A stretch of 64,000 nt of DNA from Acanthaster planci (Eukaryota > Echinodermata > Asteroidea > Valvatida > Acanthasteridae), in contig NW_019091513.1 of assembly GCF_001949145.1 (NCBI RefSeq), forward strand, positions 249,623 through 313,622. The letters run 5' to 3'. Shown here piece after piece: positions 26,701 to 36,800 of the stretch; the first letter of the stretch is position 1; each line of letters begins with the position of its first letter. The notes beneath the pieces are model-generated. The model was not told the DNA's origin. It saw nothing but the letters and a program-made list of their open reading frames with translations, and ran no database searches. Both the position numbers and the translations under genes were made by a program.

Positions 26701-29700
26701 TTCATCTGTCATCACTTCTGAATGTGTCTACACCCAATGCATTACTGCACCTATCACATATTTCGTGTCTGACCCTTGTGAATGTTGTACAGATGTTCTA
26801 CCATATTAGCTTTTTATGCAAAGCTGACGGCATGAGGCACTTTGCGAAAAAGCAGTTTACCTTACATGCTTCTGTATTCTCTCAGATTTGATCATTGAGT
26901 ATTGTTGACTTTTTATGTGGGTATTTGTGAAAGCTTTCTTGTTGGCTCTTGGCAGTGTTTGATGCACAGGGCACTGAACCCCACGGCGGCATTGCCTGCC
27001 TTGTCACCCGCCATAGCCGAGTATTTGCAGCCTCCCAGGGCATTGTCTGCGGAGTGTTCTTCATGTGTCGACAAAATCAAAGAGCTGTTCAAATTGGAAC
27101 GTGTGAAGAAACAAGAAGCAGCCTCAGCTGAAAGCTTGTGGAAAGACAGGTACGGTAGACTCCTAGCATCTCTGCATCATCTCATCAGATATGCGCATGT
27201 ACAATTTATTGCATTCCAACATACACGTTAGCCACGGCCACATTGTGTGGGTTGGCTCCATCATTAACCACTTGGAAGTGCTCTAATTTTGGAAATGATG
27301 TTGTGTTCATTTTTGGAATGTATTAATTCCAAATGCAGCTTTCTGTAGGCTCCTCTGGCTAGCCGGTTTTTTTATCTCTGGTTTCATGGGCATGAATTGG
27401 CGTAGAATATGTCTATTCCCTCCTGGATGGGATGCCAGTCCATCGCAGGTTGCTCCCCAGCTAATGCTGGTAGCTTCTGCTTATACTTCTGCGTGGACAG
27501 AGGCAAGCAGGGGTTAAGTGGCTTGCCAAGGTCACAGCTTATGGCCAAAAGTTGGATTCGAACCCCTGACCCTCCAGTCCTATTCCAACTCTGTTTAGAA
27601 TCACTCAAATATGTATCTGTGTGTTTTACAGTACCCAGCAATCTTTAGTCAACCTCAGGTGAGCAAATTCAATGTCAACTGGTAATATTCTCTAGGATAT
27701 TGTCTGTTGGGTGGCTCCGTCAAGTCTACCATCTCCTTCCTCCAAAACTTTATGGGCAAGCTTACAATTAATTTGCAAAACAAGGGAAATTCCTGAAGTT
27801 GAGAATTCTGCAAAAATTCCCTAATGTGAAGTTGAAGTTTTTCTGAAGTAGCACTGTTTGAAGGTGGTATTGGTGGTGTGATCTCTCCACTTCATGTGTA
27901 CATATTTATAGGGCTTGCTAGATTTCTTTAATGGCTTGCAAAGGAGCTAGTCATCTTCCTAGGTGCAAGATTCCAGAAGATACAGGACGCTGAGAAAGAT
28001 TCCAAGCTGGATTGGATCTTGAGCAATTGAAGTGGACTCTATTGATGCTTTCTGGCAACCGATGAATTTGATCCTTCATTGACCTTGGCATCCATTGGAT
28101 TATTTCAGTGACGTCAACGCAGCAGGCCCTGCAGCCAAGAAGCCTCGCCTTGATGATGACGCAGTAGACACAACAGACTTCAGCATGGCAGGCATGGCCA
28201 AAGGAGCTGTCCAGGAGGTCATTAATAGTTTATCCTTTCAAGAAAGCTTTGCAAATATTGCTTACATTCTGATTGATATTTTTCGAATGAAATCTTTGTG
28301 AAAGATTACCGTTGCAAGAAAAAATTACTGGTATTGATTTTGACTCAGAGTGACACATCAGGGTCATTGCGCTGTGGACAGAAAGAAAATGGTGTCCACT
28401 GTCCTCTGTAAAATGCTGAAGCGTAAACTCGTGACTGGAAAGGATATACTTTTTGTACGATTTGGTTGAGTGCCCCTAAATTCCCCAGAAACGTTGGCTT
28501 GGATTTGGGGTCAAAAGGTCAGACATCAAAAATGGATTTAGTCTCCCTTCAAATAGACCAGAGAGGGGTTTTTGCCAATGTTCATTTTTATTCCTTGAAA
28601 GATGTCCCTTTTCCTCTCTCACACATGATATGATTCATTGAGTGAACTTGTAATGTGATTACAGGTTGGTACTGTAGATCCTGTGGGAGATTTCAAGGCA
28701 ATGATCGGTCAGAAAGATCAAGACAGATTCACTCAAGGTAACTGCATTATATGACATTAGATAGAAGGCTTAGACAAAGCTTAACTGCTTAGCGCTGTGA
28801 AAATTGAAAGTAAAACTTGATACTTCATCTGTTTCTTGTAATTATCCAGTGAAATCCCCTCTTTCCTTTTGGCGGACGACTGAGTTCAGACAATTTTGTG
28901 ATTTTTCTCCCGTTTTGTCTTTCAACAGCTTCAGACCAAATGCAGAATCGTATCAGCCAGTTGGTGCGTGATTCCTTTGGTTCCCAGTTCTACAGCAAGG
29001 CCATGGAGTGCCTTAAAACATTAAGAGGAGCATCTATTGAGGTAACTGAATCTAAGATAACTTTCCACTTGGTTAAAATCATGTGCTTGTGCTGTACAGT
29101 CACTGATACAAAAGGGAAGGTATGGCTGTCACAGAAACATGTGTGGAACTTGTAAAATGACTTTTTTGTAATACAGTGTTGAAGAACAAAATAATACTAC
29201 GCAATTTTCCATAATTCACTGTACATTTCCTCTTAACATGGCTGCATGGACAAAGCAGAATTATGCTCATATATGATGTAGACAAAAAAATGCAGACTCT
29301 GTTCTTGTTTGTACGTTTATTTTCTACATGTAGTCTGAAGAAATTATTCAAGTTCTTTGAATCAAGCCAAAATAGTGAATAAATCAAGAGATGTAGGGCT
29401 AAACCTGGGACAGAATTTGGAACAGAAAGCCCTTGCTCACATTGGGTTGAGAGACAGAACATCTGTCTTTTGTTTTCCATAACTTTTACAGCAGTCAACT
29501 GCTCTCAAGGCATTATTCATCACTTCGTGAAACATGCTCCGATGCACTAACAAGAAACCGTTTTTAAAAAGTGCTCGCATTTCACAAACAGCATATAGGA
29601 ATTATAGCACTCCATGCACTACAATTATGTTTGTTACCTATTGCAGTTGTGGTGGTTGATTAGTATGATTACATAAAGTTATGAGTTCAACCATTACTGA

Positions 29701-31143
29701 CTTCACAGAATTCCAGTTTTACTCATGGGAGGTTACTCTTATTCATACTAAATCACATACTTCCATTTTCCAGCTTCATGAGCCTGGCCTTTTCAACCAG
29801 TTCCTGAGAAAGCTGAAAGAAGAACTGAAAGAAATCTTCAAAACAGACTTTTGGAGCCAAATCATTTCAGGTACTGAATGTAACTTTGCATATGGACATT
29901 TTCCATTGCTGGTTGCCCCATGTTAGTGGCATCAAACTTTAGATCAGGTATTAGATTAGGTCAGGTGATAAAGTTTTAACCTTAATTTGGAATTACCCAT
30001 CAGGGCACAAAGATGATGTATAATTTGCCCCATTGTGTGTTGTCTTTGTTCCCGTATATATTAAGCTTTTAGGTATGTACAGGATTGCTTCTCTTTCACT
30101 TCAGAATAGCTGACTCGCTGAGATGGGTGAAATATATTTCATGGGTGCAGATCAGAGAAAGGGGTTATGGTGATGCATTGCTGTAATTGGCAAATATGTG
30201 TGACTTGAAAAAATACCTTATTATTCATGTATTATACATGTGAGTGAAGTGCATGCTGACAATAAACACTGGGATCCATGTGAAGTGCATGCTGACAATA
30301 AACACTGGGATCTATGTTGAACGATTTATTGATTGTTCTATTTCTATTTTTTTTTAGAGAAAGTAACTTTAATAGATACGTCTGAAAGCAGCGAGAGTAC
30401 TGTCTCCAAAGTGGAGGCCACAAAGGTGAGTGATAAGATGGAGGTATTCCTGACAAGTGTTGTGGATGGACAGTCCTTAACCTCGTTAATGCATTATTTG
30501 GGTTGATTTGGCGATCCTGACTGGGGACAGATGAATATTAACCCTGGTGCATTGTCAGAGGCTACTTGATATCATGCAGTTACTGACATAGCCATGTTCT
30601 CTTGGTTGCAGTTTCTTGAAGAAACCACAGAGGAGGAAGAAGTTGCCCCTGCCCAAGCTGATGAAGACGCTGAGGATCTGGTGAGTAGTTCAGCTTAAGA
30701 AGAGAGTAATTTGAAGTAAAAATGTATTCTGTTCACTCATCGACCTGTCCATTCTTTCCATTTTGAGGAACAGTCGGACAGCTATTTTAATTTGCACATT
30801 GAATTTGTGTGCGTACTTGTACTTGATAGGGCTCTGTGAAAAAAACACCATGTGCTATGCTGAAGAAGTTCATTTGGTTTGCACGCTGATTGACTGGTTT
30901 TTCACTTTAAATGAAAATTAAGAGCATCAAAAGTTCAGGAAAAATATTTGAACATCTGTCTGCTTTGCTCATTTCTCTGGGAATCTTCCTCATGCTTAAG
31001 ATCTTTTCTGTATTAGCATCTTATGCAAGAGTCCTTGAATAGTTGGATCAAAGAAGTGAGCTCTTTTGTTTGAAAGTGCCGCTTGGAGAGTGGTGAAATC
31101 AAATTGGGTATCGTATCTCTTTTGACAGCTGGACATGATGTAG
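11728..31143 (+). CDS. XRCC5: Ku80 / Ku86 subunit of the Ku DNA-end-binding heterodimer, complete
   Basis: Twenty coding exons: 11728-11745, 14666-14776, 17211-17391, 17709-17880, 18556-18762, 19439-19553, 20791-20929, 21328-21440, 21650-21850, 22350-22440, 23213-23273, 26005-26080, 26956-27149, 28109-28217, 28665-28737, 28929-29041, 29774-29870, 30358-30425, 30612-30680, 31129-31143. They sum to 2,223 nt, 740 residues (human is 732). With Ku70 it rings broken DNA ends for non-homologous end joining. Order: MAGKEK, then the vWA-like domain ([37 protein letters not shown]), an acidic loop in exon 5, the beta-barrel core ([47 protein letters not shown]), the helical C-terminal domain ([27 protein letters not shown]), and an acidic tail ending DAEDLLDMM, the DNA-PKcs-binding type. 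Exon 14 uses a weak donor (gtcatt). Exon 2 could begin at 14663, adding one Glu. A possible AATAAA is at 32914. Confidence 0.97.
11880..12775. repeat. Long imperfect palindrome P1 in Ku80 intron 1
   Basis: Left arm about 11880-12374, right arm about 12459-12775. Paired landmarks: GCCAGAACTGT 11891 with ACAGTTCTGG 12751; TTTTGCCCATCC 12184 with GGATGGGCAAA 12535; CCTATCTTTTCCTTGTTGTT 12350 with its complement near 12468-12485. The arms have diverged and differ by indels, so this is a real, old structure rather than an assembly mirror. The left arm carries an extra 83 bases (12192-12274). Confidence 0.8.
12192..12283. mobile_element. Small insertion inside palindrome P1, flanked by a 9-bp direct repeat
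   Basis: CATCCACAC occurs at 12192-12200 and again at 12275-12283. The opposite arm of P1 has a single copy-like CATCCAACAC at the equivalent place, so the 74 bases between the repeats were inserted after the palindrome formed. The insert includes a GGGAGCAGGGCGGACG word resembling GGGAGCGCGGCGGACG at about 13888. Element type unknown. Confidence 0.55.
12811..13718. repeat. Long imperfect palindrome P2 in Ku80 intron 1
   Basis: Arms about 12811-13200 and 13365-13718. Paired landmarks: ACTTGAAGAACTCCAA 12821 with GGAGTTCTTCAAGT 13697; AATGCTATATGTTTTT 12886 with its complement near 13630; TGTGTTTATCACATTGT 13132 with its complement at about 13393-13410. It abuts P1 on the left. The short plus and minus reading frames inside are not conserved-looking. 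Confidence 0.78.
13729..13801. repeat. 73-bp hairpin bordering palindrome P2
   Basis: TGTGGGTTTGTCAGCTGCCG at 13729 pairs with GCAGCAAACGACAAACCCCA ending near 13799, with few mismatches and a loop of about 20 bases. Possibly a separate miniature element or the terminal part of the P2 unit. Confidence 0.55.
16232..16372 (+). pseudogene. 3' remnant of a LINE reverse-transcriptase ORF2
   Basis: Frame CTG at 16232 to TAA at 16372 reads [16 protein letters not shown], then [16 protein letters not shown]. This is the hallmark C-terminus (APxLWNxLPxxLR...SxxxFKxxLKTxLF) of non-LTR retrotransposon ORF2 of the jockey/CR1/L2 type. A TGA lies directly upstream, so only this tail is intact. In Ku80 intron 2, sense orientation. 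Confidence 0.8.
17117..17186 (+). repeat. Local duplication just before Ku80 exon 3
   Basis: AGCTTCCTGAGTAAAATCAA occurs twice about 45 bases apart, with a third partial AAGAGTAAAATCAAGAT between. The second copy ends about 25 bases before the exon 3 acceptor at 17210. Confidence 0.7.
18311..18498. other. Assembly gap (188 N)
   Basis: Run of N in Ku80 intron 4, ending 57 bases before exon 5. Exons 4 and 5 join in phase. Confidence 0.99.
18771..18845 (-). mobile_element. LINE 3' tail with AAT microsatellite, starting 9 bases after Ku80 exon 5
   Basis: On minus the sequence reads TCGTACAGCGCTTAGTGATG and ends in ATTATTATCATTATTATTAT, like the 3' ends of L2/CR1-type LINEs, which end in a GCGCT word and a short microsatellite. 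The exon 5 donor is at 18763. Confidence 0.5.
20140..20271 (+). repeat. Degenerate 27-30-bp tandem repeat, open in one frame
   Basis: Four to five units of the form TCATCA-n-CATTGAGTCTGAGTCC. In the plus frame the units read as SS-x-IE-x-E-S blocks without stops. It lies in Ku80 intron 6, and Ku80 exons 6 and 7 join in phase without it. Confidence 0.6.
20527..20712 (+). repeat. Dispersed repeat R2, copy 1, ending 78 bases before Ku80 exon 7
   Basis: Shares GCCTTGAGCAGA, TGTTCATTTTGTTGGTAGTG, GTGAACCAGTGAAGTTCAGT and CTCCATTGCTAAGAAAA with 47963-48140 in the same order. Part of Ku80 intron 6. Confidence 0.7.
22640..22789. mobile_element. TTAA-flanked inverted-repeat element (family B), full length, 150 bp
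   Basis: TTAA at 22640-22643 and 22786-22789, with matching termini CCCTCCT and AGGAGGG. The interior includes AAACACCTCAAAGAAGCACA, which recurs at 40355 onward. It lies in Ku80 intron 10. The short terminal repeat plus TTAA target site suggests a piggyBac-type non-autonomous element, distinct in sequence from family A. Confidence 0.72.
22902..22984. repeat. Inverted repeat around TTGTGGGGAC motifs
   Basis: AGTTGTGGGGACAT (22902-22915) and ATGTCCCCACAACT (22971-22984) are perfect 14-base complements. Two further GTGGGGAC copies lie between them. In Ku80 intron 10. Confidence 0.6.
24558..24627. mobile_element. TTAA-flanked hairpin element (family A-like), diverged
   Basis: TTAA at 24558-24561 and 24624-24627, arms CCCTAACAGCCCTGAATCCT at left and a weaker GGGAGTTAGGG at right, with an unrelated loop. 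It lies in Ku80 intron 11. Older or different subtype of family A. Confidence 0.6.
26490..26665 (-). mobile_element. tRNA-derived SINE (family S2), antisense copy in Ku80 intron 12
   Basis: On minus: CTTCCACCTGTGCAGCTGGG, B box GGTTTGATTCC (26605-26595), then GCGTTTTCAGTCCCTACCTG and TGTGGGTTTTACC, matching 32470-32710. Confidence 0.7.
27390..27605 (-). mobile_element. tRNA-derived SINE (family S1), antisense copy in Ku80 intron 13
   Basis: Read on minus it has a perfect RNA polymerase III B box, GGTTCGAATCC (27564-27554), followed by GGCAAGCCACTTAACCCCTG and GCTGGGGAGCAACCTGCG. The same segments occur on plus at 56540-56755. The tail ends TGGATGGACTGGCATCCCAT-like in both. Confidence 0.75.
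30245..30316 (+). repeat. 36-bp tandem duplication before Ku80 exon 18
   Basis: TGAAGTGCATGCTGACAATA and AACACTGGGATCCATG repeat at a 36-base period with one mismatch (C/T). It ends 41 bases before exon 18, in intron 17. Confidence 0.85.
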
Positions 31144-33802
31144 GAGCATGGTCAAGAAACGTTTCATCACAGGCCTAGATAAAGATGGGGCCGTAGAAGA
31201 GAGTTCATGCAGCAGTGAACGACGGGATATACTGACGACACGTTTTAGTTCTGTGATTCATACGTTGTACCTTAGAAGCTTCTGCATTTGTCATGATTGG
31301 ATGCCATGGAAAGGGAAAAGATGGCTATCAAGATAACTAGGCAAACTGCTGTAATTTTTAGCTTTGATTTTCACGTTATTTCTACCACGTATTTTCATTT
31401 CACATAATTATGTCAAATAGTGATCAGCTGCTTTCTTATTTAGTCTCTTTCAAGGTTGCCATGGTGATTCAGAGAAGTGATAAGAATCAGTGAAGTTAGC
31501 AGAATCACTGATAGACCTTTTCTCAACAATTAGATGGCAAAATCACCAATGGAAGCCAAACAAGTTTTTTTTAGACCCTTGTTTTGCATATTGCTACCAG
31601 TTTGCTTGTGGCATGCTTATTCGTAGCTTTAAAAATAGTATTTCAGCTTTTGTTATACGTAATGATTGGTAATCCTCCCATTAACTGTTCCTTGAACACT
31701 AAAACAAAGGGATATATTCACTGCTTTCCAACAAGTTGTGTTAATTGTGTGTTATCTGTTAACAAACTGCTATGGTTTATATACGTTGTATACATGTAAA
31801 GAGTCAGTGAACCTGTGTGTTCCAATTCTAAAATTGAGAGAATATTACAGGTGAAAAAATTCTACATACTTTAAGACGTTGATGGTCCTGAGTGTTGGAT
31901 GGATGGACCTCTTCCATCCTTAGCAGGTCCAGAAAAGGAAGATGATAATGATCAGTTGAGCTGTTTATGACAGAGAGTCACACTGTGTTTCTCATCATGT
32001 AGCAGCAAGTCGGTGGCATTAGAGAGAGACTTTAGAATTGCAGACCCACACTATAGGGTCATGCTGTACAATAGATACCACATCCAGAGAACACAGTGAT
32101 GAAACTTACTTTGTCTTTTAACATCAGCTTCTGTGGCTGTGCTTTTTCCTTTCTCGTTGTTGGTGTGTCCTTAAAAGGTGAGCTGCATGGTCAAAACTTG
32201 AATTGTCCTCAATCAAGTCATCCCCGTCAACTCAGGCCCAGGAAATTATAAATGACATGCAAAATCATCCATACCTAAATGCTTGGAAACTGTTGGTCTA
32301 TTCGTGTCAATCCTCACCTTTGCTTTGTGAAAGTATGTGTGTTTTTCTTTTGCCTTTGTTTTAGGCTACCTAAATGACTATGCAGAAAGTCACTATTATG
32401 AAAATCACTGAAATTGAGACTTTTTAACCATTTGGTTCTCCACCCTAGAGGTGACAGTTTGGCTTAGATCTACTCACAGCCAGAGGATTTGAGTTAGTGT
32501 AGTGGCTCTTTCCTCGTCTTCCACCTCTGCAGTCCGGGTTCGATTCCCGGCTCGGTCCACATGTGGATTGGGTTTTCAGTCCCTACTTGATTCTGTGGGT
32601 TTTACCCAGAATATTCTCTGGGTTTTCCTCCCACTACTAAAACTGTAACTCCTTCTCATTTCAATGTGCCTGAGTCTTCACATGTATGAAGTTGGTGCAT
32701 CTCTTGGAAGAAGAAGGATGGGTGTGGAAAGTTCAGTAATGTTGGCTTGATATGTATCCATGGCAGAGTTTATTTCAAAGCTGGCAAGTTTGTCAGAACA
32801 TCCATGGAGCACGGACATGTAAGTGAAGTTACAATCCATTCAGACAACTTATTTCCTTAATGTACCTACACAGTAAACTTTGATATTTCATGAAAAAGGT
32901 ATTGTCCAAGTGTAATAAAATTGGTTTCAGGTTAACAGTACTATTTTGCCCATGGTGCATACTCTCACCTGAGTATATAATGACATATTTCAGTTGAATG
33001 CTTCTTGTATTATCATTCTGATAACAAATCAATCTTTGATGACCCAGGCTATTTGAACATACCAAGTGCCCAAATCCAGTGTTGCAATGGAGATTTAATT
33101 TTCCAGTTTCACAAATATTTTTCACTTGGTGTATGAAGAGTTAAGCTAGTTAAAACTTTAGAGAATGGAAAATTCTTTGTTTTTAGAGGCATGTTTTTAC
33201 TTACCTGTATATGTGATTGGATGCATTGCTTTTGAGTTTTAAAAGGCCGGTTAAATTTATTCAAATTTCTTAAGATGTCAAAGCAAGTCCAATTTTTGTT
33301 TTCTTTTAGAAGTGATAGTTAATCTGCTTATGATTATGCCTTTAGGGGTGATCATGATAATGTTCTTTCGGTAAATTTTGCCAGTAGTCCTATTTTTTTT
33401 ATATAAATTTTGATGCCTAATACTATTTGTGCCACATACTGTTATCGAAAAAAGCCAAAAAACATCAAAAAGAAGAACAAGAAATAATACATGTCCCTCC
33501 CCAAAAGAAGAAAGTGCGCATGATAACATAGTCTAGTTCTCTATGTTATGAAGTTCAACTCGTGTGTTTGAAAAACTTTATGATTAAAATATAGTAGGGC
33601 GCCACCTATTGTCTGTTACTAAGCTCGCGATCATATAGAGTGATGCACTTCCACCAGCTATTAACAATGCTTATGTGTGTCGTCAGGGTAGTATTCTTGG
33701 TGTACGACGCGATAACAACTGAATGCATTTTCTCCCGAAGTTGAAGTGATCAGACGAAAAAGACGCCCTTTTCCGTTATCTATCGAAGATCAGCAGACAA
33801 AA
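31144..33802. other. Ku80 3' UTR and intergenic DNA to the coiled-coil gene
   Basis: No supported coding exon. Holds the Ku80 3' UTR, SINE S2 at 32470-32710 and an AATAAA at 32914-32919 that could end the Ku80 transcript. From about 33600 there is a modestly CpG-containing stretch (TACGACGCGATAAC near 33702), the likely promoter and 5' UTR of the next gene. Short open frames here do not resemble proteins. Confidence 0.5.
32470..32710 (+). mobile_element. tRNA-derived SINE (family S2) downstream of Ku80
   Basis: A perfect B box GGTTCGATTCC (32537-32547) follows an A-box-like TAGTGTAGTGGCTC. The body contains TTTTCAGTCCCTACTTGATT and GTGGGTTTTACCC, shared with the inverted copy at 26490-26665. 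The tRNA-like head alone does not complete a cloverleaf. Confidence 0.72.
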
Positions 33803-36800
33803 ATGGGAGACAAGGTAACATTGATCTTACGACTGCCTAGCGCTAGCCTTGCTGCGCCCAACGGCAGTCACAAGCGGCGGACGTCAAACCGCACAGTTCT
33901 TGGTTCGGGGGGAAAAGAAGCCTAGATCCGTACCCTACTGCCTTTTGCAGTCCTGGCAATGTAGTTTTCTCCTTGGAAGGTTAGGGGAAGGATGGGTTAG
34001 GCCTACTTTATTATCGCGGTAGTTATCACATTTCCCGATAGAAATAAAGATTGCTCGCTCACCTTCCTGAATTATCCTATCCTTGCTGTTTTACTCTTTT
34101 CAACTTAATTCATAAATTTTTTTGTAGTTCAATTTGCTTTCCTCTACGATAGCTTAGAAAATCTGTGTGCACACCGTATGCAAGCGGAAGTGGAGTCTCT
34201 ATTATCACGGTATCGAGAAATGGCTTCTACGATGGCCTTTAAGTTTAAAGCACTTTGTGAATAAATAAAGATAAAACGAATGATTTTGTTTTCATAGCAA
34301 CTAAAATAGTCTCATTTTTGTGATAATGTTCCATTTTACCTGCAACTGACTCCATTTTTTCCAGTCTTCAGCATAAAGATGCCATACGCCGAGAGAACGA
34401 GACGGGAACAATGGCACTGTGTCACCTGACACTTATTAATCCGCCAAGGACTGATTTTCATTTTTTGTCGTTACTATTTAGGAGTGTTGTTGATATAAAT
34501 TTCTTAAACAGTTAAAAAGGAGTTAGGGCCTAGAGACAATCCAACTACACATCTTTGATGACAATTCAAATTGATTTTTTGTGTGTCACCAGAATGATGA
34601 ACCAGCAGAAAGTCGAGGTAAATTTCGATATCAGAATCGCAAGAAACTCACAGCAAAAGAGCTGAATCAGATGGATCCCACTTTACGAAGCAAATACCTT
34701 GCGGTGAGTATTGTAAAAGATTGTATTGTAATGTGCCAAGGTTTTTGGTTCTTTCTTAGAATTAACTGTGATGGCTAATGGTCTGGTCTATTACCATAAA
34801 AAATTCTACCATGTTTATCAATTGACAAATCTGACCCACCATTCTGACTCCAGGCTGATGACATCAGTATACATGTAAATTCCACAACTTTCACTGCCAA
34901 AGCGTTCTGTGGGCAAAACTTGCAATACAGATTACTTTGAAGTATGCAAATTATTTGTGGAGAAAAAGAATTACCAAACATCAATGTTAACTAAGGTTCA
35001 GCCTCCGGCAAGTTGGATCAGCAACAAATTGTTAAAATTATTGGTCGGTTTTGCCTGGTGCCCGGTAAAAAATACACCATGAATAGAATACCGGTTAAAC
35101 TCGACCATTGGTTGTCATTTTGTAGCTGATCGAACTTGCACCTGGTTTAAATGTGGAACGGCTGTTGCAAATTATCCATCAAGTCACTCGGGACATCTTG
35201 CTTTTCAAACACCTCAAACTTCTGAATGGTCAACCCTTTCAGGGAAACTTATTCTACAGTTTCATTTGATGATGCAAAGGCAAATACATGTATACTCATT
35301 TACAGACCGAAACTTTGGGACTAAAACTTCACACATATGTTCTTAGTAAAGCTTGTGTGTCAAGTCCACTGCTATGAAACAATAAAGACATGTTTTGTTG
35401 GGGTTGATTTGTTTTTAACAATGTACATGTAGTATGAAGATCCTCCTAAGCAGTCATCTGAAGCAATGGAAATGTCCCATAAAAGAATACAAGAGCAGAA
35501 GAAAGTTGAGTCTATAAAGAGCAAGCAAGCTGCACATGTTGATCTGGAGAAGGAAAAACACAGCCAGCTGATTGGCCAGCTCAAGTAAGTCATCTCGATG
35601 ATCTCGATGCAGTCTGAACAGTTTGGCGAATCAAATGTGCGGTGATAACCTGGAGAAGGTCCAAGGAAAGTGCAAGGTTCCAGTGCCTTGAAATGACCTC
35701 TCTCTCTCCGTAAATGGGAAATTCAGAACTTTTGTCCTGCAGAAGGAGCTCCATCTTTTTTCTACATTTAATGTAGTCCAGTGCAACATTGGTTTTTGAC
35801 AACTTACCTGCAGCTTAAAACATCAGACTGGATGGATTTATGTTGCTTTACAAACACTGAGGATAGGTTACTTCAGTGGTTGTGTCCAGGTGACTTGTGT
35901 CTTCTGCTGTTACCAAACTCATTCTCAATCAGTCTCTGAAATTTCAAGAATCTAGTTGCCGTGTATAAAGTTGTATTCATCTCAGTCATAGCTTTATTGT
36001 TTAACAGTGGTTACACCCACACGTACATTCACGTTGTAGGCTCAGATAAAAGTAAAATATAGATGTTGTAAGTTTGTCAGAACAGATTGGCCTTGAAAAA
36101 TTTGAGAAATTCTGTGCTGATTGTAAATTTGGTACATTCCAACAGCAGCTGTATAGAGCAAAGTGTAGCGCACCTTTCAGTACCAAAGTTGAGTTGACTC
36201 GACCGGGAAATGATTAACACTCAAGAGTTTATTTATTGGACTGATGCATAAGGTTAGACCTGCCAAGTTATGAACTGGAGTGGAAAATGGACCATTTTGA
36301 GGGCCACAGATGATGGTATTTTGCTCAAAGATGGCCGCATATGTTTCCAGAGATCACATTGTGCGTAGAGCCTGACTGGCAAATTGTCCTGTGAACTGAA
36401 GTTCACAGTTGATTCGGCTGAGTACAGGAAGTTTCAATCACGTATTCTTTCATTCTTTGTTGGTTTATGTCAACCTTGCAGGGCAGCAGAAGCCAGAAAC
36501 AGATTACGAGTGATGAGACTCAGATACCAGAGTAACAGAGTGAGTATGAGACATGCTTGACATTCCATGCCTTACATTTCATACAGATGATGTAGGTTTA
36601 TGCTTGAAACTGTTATCATATGGCCTTTGTCTACATGTACATGTAAACAAATGGTGAGGTGCATTTCACACGGTAGAGATTGTACGGTGGACCTCAGGTC
36701 AGGTAAATCCTCCAACCCTGCTTGTATGTTTGGCCCAGTAACATACTTTATGTTGGAGTTGTGTGCCACACTGTCAGGCCATGTTAGCCTTAATACCCAC

